Assembly (NCBI RefSeq): GCF_002994045.1
Contig: NZ_MQUC01000003.1
Span: forward strand, 2,828,501 to 2,892,500
Direction: 5' to 3'
From: Nonlabens agnitus
Lineage (GTDB): Bacteria; Bacteroidota; Bacteroidia; Flavobacteriales; Flavobacteriaceae
DNA: 64,000 bases
This document shows, one piece after another, positions 16,179 to 25,574 of the stretch; the stretch's first letter is position 1; each line of letters opens with the position of its first letter. The notes under the pieces were generated by a model. The model saw only the letters and a list, made by a program, of their open reading frames with translations, did not search any database and had not been told where the DNA came from. Both the position numbers and the translations under genes were made by a program.

Positions 16179-19100
16179 TTATGCTGCCGTTTGGGTTGGG
16201 ATTTCTTCACCTTCTTCAGGTTGATCCCCAAACTTCCTACGGAATCTTAGCTTTGCTCTGTGTACCAAGTAAAGCAATACTGGTATGATGATAAGCGTCA
16301 GGAATGTGGCAAATAATAATCCAAAGATTACCGTCCAGGCCAGTGGTCCCCAGAAAATCACGTTGTCACCACCCATGTAAATATTAGGGTCAAACTCACT
16401 AAATAGCGAGAAGAAGTCAATATTCAAACCTATGGCCAGTGGTATAAGTCCTAGAACTGTTGTGATTGCAGTAAGCAATACAGGTCGCAAACGGGCCTTT
16501 CCAGCTTGAACGATCGCGTTAAATGAATCTTCTTTACTTATAAGGTATTTGTCATCATCGATTCCCAGCTCTTCACGTCTTCTAAGTTTTAGAATGTCCA
16601 CGTAGTCAATAAGAACCACACTATTGTTTACCACAATACCAGCGAGCGAGATAATTCCCATCATGGTCATCATGATCACAAATGGCCATCCTGTAATCAT
16701 CAAGCCTAGAAATACTCCAATAAAACTTAGGAAGATGGAGATCATGATAATGGTAGGTTTTGAAATACCGCTAAACTGAAAGATCAGAATGAAGAAAATC
16801 AGAGCCAGTCCGCCTAAAAGAGCCGTCATCAAGAAGGCTTGCTGCTTGTTTTGCTCTTCTAGCTGCCCAGTATAGTCGATTTTAATATCATCTGGAAGAT
16901 TTTCAAAATCCAGCATCTCATTCTGTATCTGTGCCACAGCGGCGCCAGCATCGGTATAACCTGGTTTGAGCGCACTGTACACGGTTACTACACGTTTGTT
17001 GTCCTTGTGCTTGATGGCACTAAAGCCACTAACATTCTCTTGTGTAGTCACTGCACTTACAGGCACTTCACGCACCTGACCGCTCGCCATATCTCTAAAG
17101 GTAATACGCTGATTGAATAGCGCGCTGCGATCATAGCGGTTCTCGTCATTGAACCTAACATAGATGTCATAGTCCTCACCATCTTTTTTGTAGACACCAG
17201 CTTTTTCACCAAAAATAGATCTGCGCAATTGCTGTCCTACTTGTCCAGCGCTAATGCCTAATTCTCCTGCTTTCTCGCGATCTACTTTTACTTGTAAAGC
17301 AGGCTTGCTTTTGTTCACATCGATTTTAAGTTCGTCTACCGGTGCGATGTTTTTCTCATTCAAGAATTTCACCATACGGTTAGCCGTTGCGATAAGCTCA
17401 CCATAATCTTCACCTTGCAGTTCAATATTCACAGGATAACCTGCTGGTGGTCCTGCTTGGTCTTTTTCAACACTTATAGCGATACCAGGAAACTTGCCTT
17501 GAACGGCTTCTTGGACCTTTTTACGCAGTACCTCACTGTCTTTTCCATTGCGATATTTGTATTCTCGCATGGAAGCTGTGATTTTCCCTTTGTTAGGCAT
17601 TTCGGCAGCGCTACCGCCATCGGTTTGTGGATTACCAGCACCTTCACCTACCTGTGAAACAGCGCTTTCTACGAGGAAGTTTTCACCGTCTTCAATGTAT
17701 TCTGGATCATTAAGAACTTCATAAACGACATCTTCAATCTCTTTGGTAGTCTTATTGGTCTTGGCAATAGAGGTACCTTCAGGATACTCAATATAAACGA
17801 TGATCTGGTTGGGTTTGTTTTCTGGGAAGAATTCCACTTTTGTTCTACCACTGGCTACAGATACACCAAAGTATAGGAACAACACCGTTACAAACATGAC
17901 CAACATACCTGCTGTAAGATAGTAGGGCTTCTTACCTCTCAAGGCAAATTTCAAAAAGCGCTCATAGGCATTGTCCAGTCTTTTCAACGTGTTCTTCTGG
18001 AATCTTAGAGTCCATCCTTTTACCACGTATTTGTAAAGCCATAAAAGAATAACGGTCACCACCATCACAGATCCAATACCACGTATCGCACCACCAAAAA
18101 TCATGATGAGTATTCCTATGCCGCCCATGATGGCCGTGATGTATATCAAGTTCGTGAAAGGAATCTTTTTCTCGTCCACACTCATGAACTTGGACACTAA
18201 CATGGAGTTGAAGAATATGGCCACTATCAGTGAACTACCTAACACAATGGAAAGTGTGATAGGGAAGTACTTCATAAATTCTCCCATGACGCCAGGCCAT
18301 AAACCGATTGGGACAAAAGCCGCCACGGTAGTCAATGTCGAGATGATGATAGGCACGGCGATTTCACCAATACCAATTTTTGCCGCTTTAATGCGTGACA
18401 TTCCTTCTTCATCCATCAATCTGTAGACGTTCTCAACGACTACAATACCATTATCCACAAGCATTCCTAGTCCCATAATCATGGCAAAAAGGATCATTGT
18501 GTTTAAGGTGTATCCTAAAAAGCTTAGAATAATAAAACTCATAAGCATGGACATAGGGATCGCAAAACCAACAAATAAGGCATTTCTAAAGCCCAAGAAG
18601 AACATCAGCACCGTGACCACGAGAATCACCCCAAAAATGATATTGTTTACAAGGTCGTCTACTTGATTGAGCGTGCGGCTGGAACCATCGTTCGTGATGG
18701 TGATCTCCACATCATCTGGAATCCTGTCGTTTTCTTGTGATGCGGCAATGATTTCCCGAATGCTTTCTGCAGCTTCAATGGTGTTTTTACCAGACTGCTT
18801 TTTCACATCAATCATCACCACTGGATCACCAAATTCCCGTGCGAAGGTTGTTTTATCTTCTTCTTGAAAGCGAACCTCTGCAATGTCAGTAAGGTAAATG
18901 GGGCCTTTCTCATTTTTGACCACAAAGTTTTCCAGCTGGTCAGGTCGAGTAATTTCTCCTAAAATACGGATGGTACGTCGCTGACTTTCGGTTTTGATAT
19001 TACCGGCACTCATGGTAGCATTACCACCAGAAACGGCATTGATTACATTATCAAAGCTCACTTGAGCTGCCGTCATTTTGTAGATATCTACGGCAACCTC

Positions 19101-19688
19101 AACCTCTAGTTCTTGAGCACCACGTATACTGGCTTCTTTGATCTGGTCCAGACCTTCAATCTCATCCTGCAGGTATTCTGCAAACTCCTTGAGGTCACGT
19201 ACTGTATAATCACCACGCAAGTTGATGTTCATGATAGGCATTTCTTCACTCAGCTTAAGGTCAAAAATGTTGGGCTCGATCTTGGCATTATTGAAAGTAG
19301 GCCAGTCCTCATTAGAGGTCTCTACATCAACTTCATCTTTTACTTTTTGTTTAGCCTCTTCAACGCTTACCTTTTCATCAAACTCTACCGTGATGATGGA
19401 GTAATCCTCTTGTGAGGTAGAAAGAATCTCCACCACATTAGAGAGGTTTTTTAATTTGTCCTCTAATGGCTCTGTGATGAGCCGCTCAATATCTTCAGCA
19501 GTGTTACCTGGGTAGACGCTGGATATGTAGATTTTCGTTTCTTTTACCTCTGGATAGTCTTCTCTAGGCATGGCAAAATAGCCTTGAATTCCCAGCACGA
19601 GAACCAAGCCTATTATGATCCATATCACTGTGGAATTATTGATCGCCCATGAGGAGAGACCAAATTCCTTTTCGCTTTTCTTTCCCAT
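16179..19688 (-). CDS. RND-family efflux pump, inner-membrane subunit
   Basis: A 1169-residue AcrB/HAE1-like proton-driven exporter. TM1 lies at about 18-38; TM2-6 are around 345-500 with the proton-relay Asp in MGLGMLVDNGIVVVEN; a large periplasmic porter domain follows each half; and the C-terminal helices end near 1140. It is over 100 residues longer than AcrB. Part of the excess is an extra hydrophobic stretch between the halves (about 515-555; IYITAIMGGIGILIMIFGG and VMVVTVILLWLY), which would add two helices. The substrate cannot be read from sequence. The gene follows the adaptor by 2 nt and closes a TetR-TolC-adaptor-pump operon. Confidence 0.95.
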   Translation of the reverse strand: MGKKSEKEFGLSSWAINNSTVIWIIIGLVLVLGIQGYFAMPREDYPEVKETKIYISSVYPGNTAEDIERLITEPLEDKLKNLSNVVEILSTSQEDYSIITVEFDEKVSVEEAKQKVKDEVDVETSNEDWPTFNNAKIEPNIFDLKLSEEMPIMNINLRGDYTVRDLKEFAEYLQDEIEGLDQIKEASIRGAQELEVEVAVDIYKMTAAQVSFDNVINAVSGGNATMSAGNIKTESQRRTIRILGEITRPDQLENFVVKNEKGPIYLTDIAEVRFQEEDKTTFAREFGDPVVMIDVKKQSGKNTIEAAESIREIIAASQENDRIPDDVEITITNDGSSRTLNQVDDLVNNIIFGVILVVTVLMFFLGFRNALFVGFAIPMSMLMSFIILSFLGYTLNTMILFAMIMGLGMLVDNGIVVVENVYRLMDEEGMSRIKAAKIGIGEIAVPIIISTLTTVAAFVPIGLWPGVMGEFMKYFPITLSIVLGSSLIVAIFFNSMLVSKFMSVDEKKIPFTNLIYITAIMGGIGILIMIFGGAIRGIGSVMVVTVILLWLYKYVVKGWTLRFQKNTLKRLDNAYERFLKFALRGKKPYYLTAGMLVMFVTVLFLYFGVSVASGRTKVEFFPENKPNQIIVYIEYPEGTSIAKTNKTTKEIEDVVYEVLNDPEYIEDGENFLVESAVSQVGEGAGNPQTDGGSAAEMPNKGKITASMREYKYRNGKDSEVLRKKVQEAVQGKFPGIAISVEKDQAGPPAGYPVNIELQGEDYGELIATANRMVKFLNEKNIAPVDELKIDVNKSKPALQVKVDREKAGELGISAGQVGQQLRRSIFGEKAGVYKKDGEDYDIYVRFNDENRYDRSALFNQRITFRDMASGQVREVPVSAVTTQENVSGFSAIKHKDNKRVVTVYSALKPGYTDAGAAVAQIQNEMLDFENLPDDIKIDYTGQLEEQNKQQAFLMTALLGGLALIFFILIFQFSGISKPTIIMISIFLSFIGVFLGLMITGWPFVIMMTMMGIISLAGIVVNNSVVLIDYVDILKLRRREELGIDDDKYLISKEDSFNAIVQAGKARLRPVLLTAITTVLGLIPLAIGLNIDFFSLFSEFDPNIYMGGDNVIFWGPLAWTVIFGLLFATFLTLIIIPVLLYLVHRAKLRFRRKFGDQPEEGEEIPTQTAA

Positions 19689-19690
19689 TG

Positions 19691-20863
19691 TTATGCTTTT
19701 ATTCTAATTTGTTGATCGTCCTTCACACTACGTGCTCCTTCAACGATAATGACATCGCCTACTTCCAGACCGTTTACGATCTCGATCATGTTGTCGCTTG
19801 TTTTACCGGTTTTAATCAGTTTCCTTTTCGCGACAGCGGTATCAAAATCATCTCCAGATTGACGATTTACGGCTACCATCACATATTGCTCACCATCTTG
19901 ATTTTCACTAATCACGGCAAGAGGAATCAAAATGGCCTCTTTATTGGTGTAGTCGTTGATTTTTAGTTTGGCCGTTAGGTTAGGCTTCACGTTCTTCTTT
20001 TCATTCTTTACGGGAACTTCAATAGAAAACGAACGGTTGGCAGGATTGATAAATGAACTGGCCTGACGCACTTTACTGTCCATTTTTTCACCCAAAACCG
20101 GGAATTCAATTTGCACATCAGTACCTTCATTGATGGATGCAATGTAGGTTTCTGGCACTTCTACCTCGATGTACATGTTATCTAGGTTGACAAGTCTGAA
20201 AAGTTCTGTCATACCAGGAGACACGACATTGCCTTGTTCTGTCATTACATTGTCAATTACTCCAGCAAATGGTGCTTTTACGATAGATTTAGCAAGTTGC
20301 TGTTGCATGGAATTAATCGCGTTTTGTTGGGATTCATAGTTAGCTTTTGCCTGTAGATATTGAATTTCAGACCCTATGTTTTGATCCCACAATCTCTTTT
20401 GTCTTTCAAATGTCGTTTTAGCGAGTTGCGCCTGGACTTTCATTTGTTCGATCTGTTGAGAGAGACCACCGTCATCAATTTTGGCAAGAGTTTGTCCTTT
20501 AGAGACTTTTTGACCTTCAGTCACATAGACGCGCTGCAGTATTCCTGAAGTTTCTGCCTTTACGGTGATGTTTTGTTTAGTATCTACACTACCTTGAAGT
20601 TCGATATAGTGGTTGAACAACGTATCCTCAATAGGTTCCACACTCACGAGCGATCCTTCTTTTTTTACACTGTTTTTGTCCAGGTAGGATTCAATGGCTT
20701 TGATCTCATCTTCCAGTTCCTTCTTCTGGTTGAGTAATTCTGTTTTCTTTTGGGAGATCGATTCTGTATCACCGTTGGCAATAAGTTCGTCCACACTGGG
20801 CTCGCCACTACCACAGGCAACGATTACAGGCAATAACAGCAGGTATAAATATTTAGTTTTCAT
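19691..20863 (-). CDS. RND efflux periplasmic adaptor lipoprotein
   Basis: A 390-residue membrane-fusion protein bridging the RND pump and TolC. ATG at 20863 gives a signal peptide with lipobox VACG, so that start is preferred over one 7 codons upstream that overlaps tolC. In order: a helical hairpin flanked by biotinyl-lipoyl-like halves (TVKAETSGILQRVYVTEGQKVSKGQ and VKAPFAGVIDNVMTEQGNVVSPG contain the two lipoyl half-motifs), a beta-barrel domain and a membrane-proximal domain. A Glu/Lys coiled coil (about 28-45) follows the lipobox. A decayed-looking copy of the 16-bp palindrome may be present at 19823-19838. Confidence 0.94.
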   Translation of the reverse strand: MKTKYLYLLLLPVIVACGSGEPSVDELIANGDTESISQKKTELLNQKKELEDEIKAIESYLDKNSVKKEGSLVSVEPIEDTLFNHYIELQGSVDTKQNITVKAETSGILQRVYVTEGQKVSKGQTLAKIDDGGLSQQIEQMKVQAQLAKTTFERQKRLWDQNIGSEIQYLQAKANYESQQNAINSMQQQLAKSIVKAPFAGVIDNVMTEQGNVVSPGMTELFRLVNLDNMYIEVEVPETYIASINEGTDVQIEFPVLGEKMDSKVRQASSFINPANRSFSIEVPVKNEKKNVKPNLTAKLKINDYTNKEAILIPLAVISENQDGEQYVMVAVNRQSGDDFDTAVAKRKLIKTGKTSDNMIEIVNGLEVGDVIIVEGARSVKDDQQIRIKA

Positions 20864-20870
20864 AATGGAA

Positions 20871-22256
20871 TCAGTCTTGGTCATTGTTGGTTAGATATTC
20901 TGGTGTATTGAGTACGGTCTCTAGGGCAGCCTTATTAGTGATGACCTGATACATACTGTTGAGGTACTCGCTTTGTGCTTCATAAAGTTGGGTTTGTGCC
21001 TGTCTCAAATCAAAGCTGGTAGCGATACCTTCGGTAAATTTTATTTCGTTCTTGTTTTCAATGCGCTCTGCGAGCTGCAGGTTTTGTTTGCTGGTGAAAT
21101 AAGTGTCTATCGCCAGTTGATATTCATTGACGGCACGTTCATATTCCAACTCAATTTCTTGTTCTGCACGTACTTGATCTGTCAATGCTTGATCCCATGC
21201 AATCTTTGCGCGGTCCACTCGTGCCTTTCTACCAAAAGAAGTAAACACGGGCCAGTTGATGCTCAATCCAGCTATGGACTGTTGGAACCATTGCGTGTTG
21301 CTATTAAAGAACACAAAATCATCATCAAATGCTTGCGTCCCATAATTCACAAAGGCAGTGACTTTAGGCAACGCCTTGCTGCGTTCCAGTTTGTATTCCA
21401 GTCTGCGTTGTTCAGAAAGGTTTCTAGCAATTTGATAATCCACACTTTGCTCCAGGTTGAGATTCTCATTGGTTAGCGCAGGATCGATGGTTTTTAAGGC
21501 AAGACTTTCCAAGTCATCTTTTAGGGTAATGGTTTCCTTAAGATCAATTCCTAAAGCCAGTTGGAGCATATTCATCGCAATTTCAGTTTGTCGACGCGCG
21601 CTATTGAGCTGGTTGGTCAACTGTAAATATGTGATTTGTAATTGCTCGACATCTTCTTCTTCAGTAAGTCCGTTCTCGTAAATCTTGCGAGTCTCGTTGA
21701 GATTTTTTTCTACCGTCTCAAGATTGCGGGTCACGATATCTACGTTTTCTTGGGATAATAGCACGCCACCATAAGCGTTGATGACACCTTTGCGCACTTC
21801 CAGTTTAGTCTTGTTATTGGCATTTTCAGAAAAATCCAGAAACGTTTTTGAGGCTTCTAGCGCCACAATGTAGCTACCGTCAAAGATGATCTGGGAAAGA
21901 GTGGCCGTAAGATTAGCACTCTGTCTAGGCGAGAATGCTACGGGAACAAAAGTTCCAGGTTCGCCGCCAGCAATCTCTCCTGGTAGTGGCGTAATGGGTT
22001 GTTTCAGCTGATTTTGATAGTCTGCCGTACCAGTGACTTGCGGCAGGCCAGTTGCTGTAGTTTCCCATTTTTGCTTGAGCGCTGCAGCGATATCTCGCTT
22101 GGCATTCAAGGCTTGGTAGTTGTTGTTGAGCGCAAAATCGATGGCTTCTTCCAGCGTGAAAGCATAACTCTCCAGACCAGTTGTGGTTTGTTGTGAGTTC
22201 GCTTTCGCGAAAGCGAAAAACATCAAAATCAACGTCACATAGGATAATCTGTTCAT
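20871..22256 (-). CDS. TolC-family outer-membrane efflux protein
   Basis: A 461-residue outer-membrane channel of the tripartite pump. The signal peptide (1-22) is followed by the two repeated OEP domains: each has a long coiled-coil region with short strands between, e.g. ALNNNYQALNAKRDI early in the first and ATSFDLRQAQTQLYEAQSEYLNS at the end of the second. The N-terminal signal peptide contains AFAKA (15-19), encoded by the 16-bp palindrome, so its cleavage region derives from the repeat. The gene starts directly at the end of the upstream tetR gene with no gap. Confidence 0.95.
   Translation of the reverse strand: MNRLSYVTLILMFFAFAKANSQQTTTGLESYAFTLEEAIDFALNNNYQALNAKRDIAAALKQKWETTATGLPQVTGTADYQNQLKQPITPLPGEIAGGEPGTFVPVAFSPRQSANLTATLSQIIFDGSYIVALEASKTFLDFSENANNKTKLEVRKGVINAYGGVLLSQENVDIVTRNLETVEKNLNETRKIYENGLTEEEDVEQLQITYLQLTNQLNSARRQTEIAMNMLQLALGIDLKETITLKDDLESLALKTIDPALTNENLNLEQSVDYQIARNLSEQRRLEYKLERSKALPKVTAFVNYGTQAFDDDFVFFNSNTQWFQQSIAGLSINWPVFTSFGRKARVDRAKIAWDQALTDQVRAEQEIELEYERAVNEYQLAIDTYFTSKQNLQLAERIENKNEIKFTEGIATSFDLRQAQTQLYEAQSEYLNSMYQVITNKAALETVLNTPEYLTNNDQD
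22200..22215. repeat. 16-bp palindrome in the tolC signal-peptide region
   Basis: Perfect copy with extended 20-bp symmetry (22198-22217), read as AFAKA at residues 15-19. Confidence 0.95.
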
Positions 22257-22871
22257 TTAGTCGTGGTTTGATTGGGTTAGTTGGTTCAATATTTTACGTC
22301 CGGTAGGCGTGACGATACCGCGCAGGTGATATTCCAGATATTGATCGTACAGTTTGTCTTGTGGGAACTGATCTACTGGAAAAATGGAAATATCCTTTAT
22401 TCCTTGAATGCCAATAAAATACATGCGTGCAACAAAGGTCTTGTCAATATTATCGCGGTAAAGTCCCAGGTCGATGCCTCTTTCTACATTGCGATAAATG
22501 CAATTATCCATAAAATCGTACATCTGTTTGTTGACCAGCTTGTGTATTTCTGGATAGTACTTTTGAAGCTGATAAATAGAAGAGGTGTTGTCACCTTTGA
22601 GTTCCCGCATGACATAGCTCTTGATCTCATAGAGCTCCTCAATGGGGTTGCGGTCCTCACAGGTAGAGATTTTTTCAACACCATTGCATATGTGATGACA
22701 CATGTGCAGAGAGGTGGCTGCGACCAGTTCGCTCTTGTTTTTATAATGGGTGTAGAGCGTCTTCTTACTCATTCCCATCTTGTTGGCAATCTCGTCCATG
22801 GTTACACTTTTGAAACCATGGTTGATGAACATGTCCAGCGACTCTGTTAAAATTAATTCTTTAGTTTCCAT
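22257..22871 (-). CDS. TetR-family repressor of the efflux operon
   Basis: A 204-residue regulator with a standard TetR N-terminal DNA-binding domain: LILTESLDMFINHGFKSVTM then the helix-turn-helix MDEIANKMGMSKKTLYTHYKNK (residues about 24-45). The C-terminal half is a helical ligand domain. It is the first gene of the operon with tolC, the adaptor and the RND pump. A 28-bp inverted repeat lies 26 nt upstream of its start and is the likely operator, consistent with autoregulation and repression of the pump. The inducer is unknown. Confidence 0.93.
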   Translation of the reverse strand: METKELILTESLDMFINHGFKSVTMDEIANKMGMSKKTLYTHYKNKSELVAATSLHMCHHICNGVEKISTCEDRNPIEELYEIKSYVMRELKGDNTSSIYQLQKYYPEIHKLVNKQMYDFMDNCIYRNVERGIDLGLYRDNIDKTFVARMYFIGIQGIKDISIFPVDQFPQDKLYDQYLEYHLRGIVTPTGRKILNQLTQSNHD

Positions 22872-22896
22872 AATTGAAGCTGCAAAAGTACACCTA

Positions 22897-22924
22897 GGAA
22901 ACTTTAAAAACTAATAAAGTTTCC
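22897..22924. promoter_or_regulatory. inverted-repeat operator for the TetR regulator
   Basis: GGAAACTTT (22897-22905) and AAAGTTTCC (22916-22924) form perfect 9-bp arms around a 10-bp spacer between the divergent tetR and polyprenyl synthase genes. Binding by the adjacent TetR protein is inferred; the site could also touch the divergent gene. Confidence 0.6.
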
Positions 22925-22997
22925 AAAGTTTTATATTTATTTAACATTGGACTATTTTTCATAGAAGATGTATGTAACCTTGCCTATTTTTGAAACC

Positions 22998-23981
22998 ATG
23001 ACATCAATGGAAAACTTGCGATCCCAATTTCTAGAATACCTACAGCAAAAGGTAACTTTAACAGAGCCTGCCGGGCTTTACGATCCCGTACATTATATCC
23101 TACAACTAGGCGGCAAGCGATTGCGACCATTAATGACGTTGATGAGCGCGCAGATGTATGGTGCGCCTGTCACTAGCGCCATGGATGCCGCCGTAGCGGT
23201 TGAGGTTTTTCACAACTTCACCTTGCTGCATGATGATATTATGGATGCTGCAGACTTGCGTCGTGGCCAGGCCACGGTCCATAAAAAATGGGATGTCAAT
23301 ACCGGTATTTTGAGTGGTGATGCGATGATGATCATGGCCTATCAACAGTTTCTATCCTATGAGCCTAAGACCTTCTATGATCTAAACAAACTATTTTCAA
23401 AGACAGCACTTGAGGTTTGTGAAGGCCAGCAATATGACGTGGATTTTGAAACTCGGGATGATGTTACTGTTGATGAATATCTATTAATGATCAAGCTCAA
23501 GACATCGGTTTTAGTGGGTTGTGCCCTGCAAATGGGAGCGATTATTGCGCAAAAAGATATTGTGGAGCAGGAAAAAATCTACAACTATGGTATCGAGTTG
23601 GGAATGGCGTTTCAATTGATGGATGACTATCTGGACGCCTTTGGTGATCCAGAGACTTTTGGAAAGGAAGTAGGCGGCGATATTAGAGAAAACAAGAAGA
23701 CCTACTTGTACTTAAAATCTATTGACAACAAAGATTTTGCTGCAGAACTTAAAGATCTTTTCGCTCAAGATTACCGCAGCTTGACTGATCAAGAAATTGA
23801 AGATAAAAAGGCCCGAGCAAAAGAACTTTTTGTCAATAGTGGTGGCGCTAATCGCACACTGGAAGCGATTGAAGATTACACTCAAAAAGCCCTCAAAACC
23901 GTTGAGTCACTCGATATGGAAAAAGAGCACAAAACCATCTTGAAAAAGTTCTCTCAAGATCTTACGTCTAGAATAAGTTAA
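22998..23981 (+). CDS. polyprenyl diphosphate synthase
   Basis: A 327-residue trans-prenyltransferase that elongates allylic diphosphates with isopentenyl diphosphate, likely for the menaquinone side chain. Visible motifs: GGKRLRPLMTL substrate clamp, the first Asp-rich motif LLHDDIMDAADLRRG, and the second, QLMDDYLDAFGD, with the KTS region (LKLKTSVL-like, MIKLKTSVLVG) between. The product length cannot be set from sequence alone. ATG at 22998 (MTSMENL) is preferred to one ten codons upstream because the family begins near this point. A small helical protein gene follows after 2 nt. Confidence 0.93.
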   Translation: MTSMENLRSQFLEYLQQKVTLTEPAGLYDPVHYILQLGGKRLRPLMTLMSAQMYGAPVTSAMDAAVAVEVFHNFTLLHDDIMDAADLRRGQATVHKKWDVNTGILSGDAMMIMAYQQFLSYEPKTFYDLNKLFSKTALEVCEGQQYDVDFETRDDVTVDEYLLMIKLKTSVLVGCALQMGAIIAQKDIVEQEKIYNYGIELGMAFQLMDDYLDAFGDPETFGKEVGGDIRENKKTYLYLKSIDNKDFAAELKDLFAQDYRSLTDQEIEDKKARAKELFVNSGGANRTLEAIEDYTQKALKTVESLDMEKEHKTILKKFSQDLTSRIS

Positions 23982-23983
23982 CC

Positions 23984-24283
23984 ATGGAACTGGCGCGCAT
24001 TCAAGAACAGCTGGAAGCTAAACATCACATTTTTATGGTGTACCGCAATCAGGTGAATAAAGATCTGGAGCGATCTGGTTATGATGCGATTGTAGAGAAT
24101 AATCCGCAAGAGTTTTTAGGAGCTTTGATCGACTTGTTGAATGAGGCGATTGAAGATCGAGACCCTAAGCTAAAGCAACTCTATTATCTCGCCGATGTCC
24201 AAGAAAAAAACCTAGAACATGGAATCGTTCTAGGTTTCTTATCCAGAGAATGGATCAAAATTAAGTATCGATTGAATCAGTAA
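23984..24283 (+). CDS. small helical protein, function unknown
   Basis: A 99-residue, soluble, mostly helical and acidic protein with no signal peptide or membrane segment. I do not recognise the family. It begins 2 nt after the polyprenyl synthase stop, so the two are almost certainly co-transcribed and probably translationally coupled, suggesting a role connected to isoprenoid synthesis or a simple passenger position. A 7-bp hairpin (GGGCTGG/CCAGCCC, 24284-24301) follows the stop but lacks a T-run. Confidence 0.75.
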   Translation: MELARIQEQLEAKHHIFMVYRNQVNKDLERSGYDAIVENNPQEFLGALIDLLNEAIEDRDPKLKQLYYLADVQEKNLEHGIVLGFLSREWIKIKYRLNQ

Positions 24284-24323
24284 GGGCTGGCGTACCAGCC
24301 CAAACCAATCATCAACAATAATT

Positions 24324-25376
24324 TTAATTGTTCATCTCTTCATTATATTCTTCAGTAGCATCTTTAATACGCTCACTCATAGTCTGATTGCTATTGCTGT
24401 TGAATTCTTCCATAAATTCTTCAATAGCATCACTTTTTTGATCGTCATATTTTTTACGTGACTTGATCAATTCCTTGTTTAGGTCGTATAATGCCTCGTC
24501 AATTTCCTCTAGGTTTTCTAGATTCTCATCAAGGTCTGTTTCGGCATTGTTTTTCTCCATCTCATACTCTTTCATCTCCTTTTGCACGTCTGCAACAGCA
24601 TCCATCACATCGTCAATTTTTAAGTAAGCTGGCATTCTATTCACCATCTCATTAAAACTCGCTCTCAAGGTTTTTTGATAGGTATTTTTTTCGTCGTCTG
24701 CAGCTTCGTACAAGGCTATGCGGTCATCCTGTACTTTAGCATAATTATCAAAATTGATGATGGTCACATATCCAGTATCGTCATAATTCACATTGTCTAC
24801 AAAATCTCTGTACGCATCATAATCTATGGAAGTATCGTTTTCAAGACTTAAGCGTATGTCCACAATCTCCTCGTTAAGATCCTGCACCGCTTCTTCTACA
24901 TCGGCAATACGGCTTTTGATAGCACCTTCTGTAGCATTATCATTGCTTAAAGTAGCGTTTAAACGATCCATTCTATTTCTTACGTCTTTCACTTCCTTCA
25001 TGACCAGATTAGTTTTTAAATAAGCCGGCATTTGTGCTACAAAAGTTTCAAAAGAAGCGTATGCTTTTTCACCATTCATCTTGTCTCTTAGATTGGGACT
25101 TGTAGAAAGATTTTTAATGTCATTCTGCAATTGGCCATATTCCTCAAAACCTGTAATGGTTAAGTTGTTATCCTTATCCACGTTTACATTGGTTTTCATT
25201 TCGTTTGCCATCGTTTCGGCATCCTCACGGGTTACAACAGCAACGACGTCAGAATCATCTTCCGTTGCGTCGTCTTCATCATACACTTCCATGACGAGCG
25301 TCTCATCCGTTTTTTCTTCTTTACATGCTGTCATCGCTAGAGAAACAGCAATCATTGTTATAAATATCTTTTTCAT
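24324..25376 (-). CDS. lipoprotein with duplicated coiled-coil domain
   Basis: A 350-residue lipoprotein starting MKKIFITMIA with lipobox MTAC (Cys18); an upstream in-frame ATG is rejected because it would bury the signal peptide. The mature protein is very acidic and helical. Two halves align: TITGFEEYGQLQNDI...MPAYLK...VMKEVKDVRNRM (about 73-136) and TIINFDNYAKVQDDR...MPAYLK...VMDAVADVQKEM (about 205-268). Each is followed by a Glu-rich coiled coil (DLNEEIVDIR, DLNKELIKSR). I know no family with this layout. It is presumably anchored in the periplasm or outer membrane; no operon partner is evident. Confidence 0.8.
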   Translation of the reverse strand: MKKIFITMIAVSLAMTACKEEKTDETLVMEVYDEDDATEDDSDVVAVVTREDAETMANEMKTNVNVDKDNNLTITGFEEYGQLQNDIKNLSTSPNLRDKMNGEKAYASFETFVAQMPAYLKTNLVMKEVKDVRNRMDRLNATLSNDNATEGAIKSRIADVEEAVQDLNEEIVDIRLSLENDTSIDYDAYRDFVDNVNYDDTGYVTIINFDNYAKVQDDRIALYEAADDEKNTYQKTLRASFNEMVNRMPAYLKIDDVMDAVADVQKEMKEYEMEKNNAETDLDENLENLEEIDEALYDLNKELIKSRKKYDDQKSDAIEEFMEEFNSNSNQTMSERIKDATEEYNEEMNN

Positions 25377-25574
25377 AGTTTTTGGTTTTGTAATAGCAAC
25401 ATACGACCATTGTGTAGGAATTACCCTTAATTTAATCATAAGTCTAGCGTGTGGAAGTCTATACCGCTTGATAATTAACACATATTATTATCGCATTAAA
25501 ACCGAATTAACATACCGAGATCATGAGATGGGAAGCATCTGCATGGAAAGGAGTTGGGATGTGTAGGATGATTT

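Noticed and set aside
24284..24301. Hairpin after the 23984 gene as terminator
   Set aside because: The 7-bp stem lacks a T-run on either strand.
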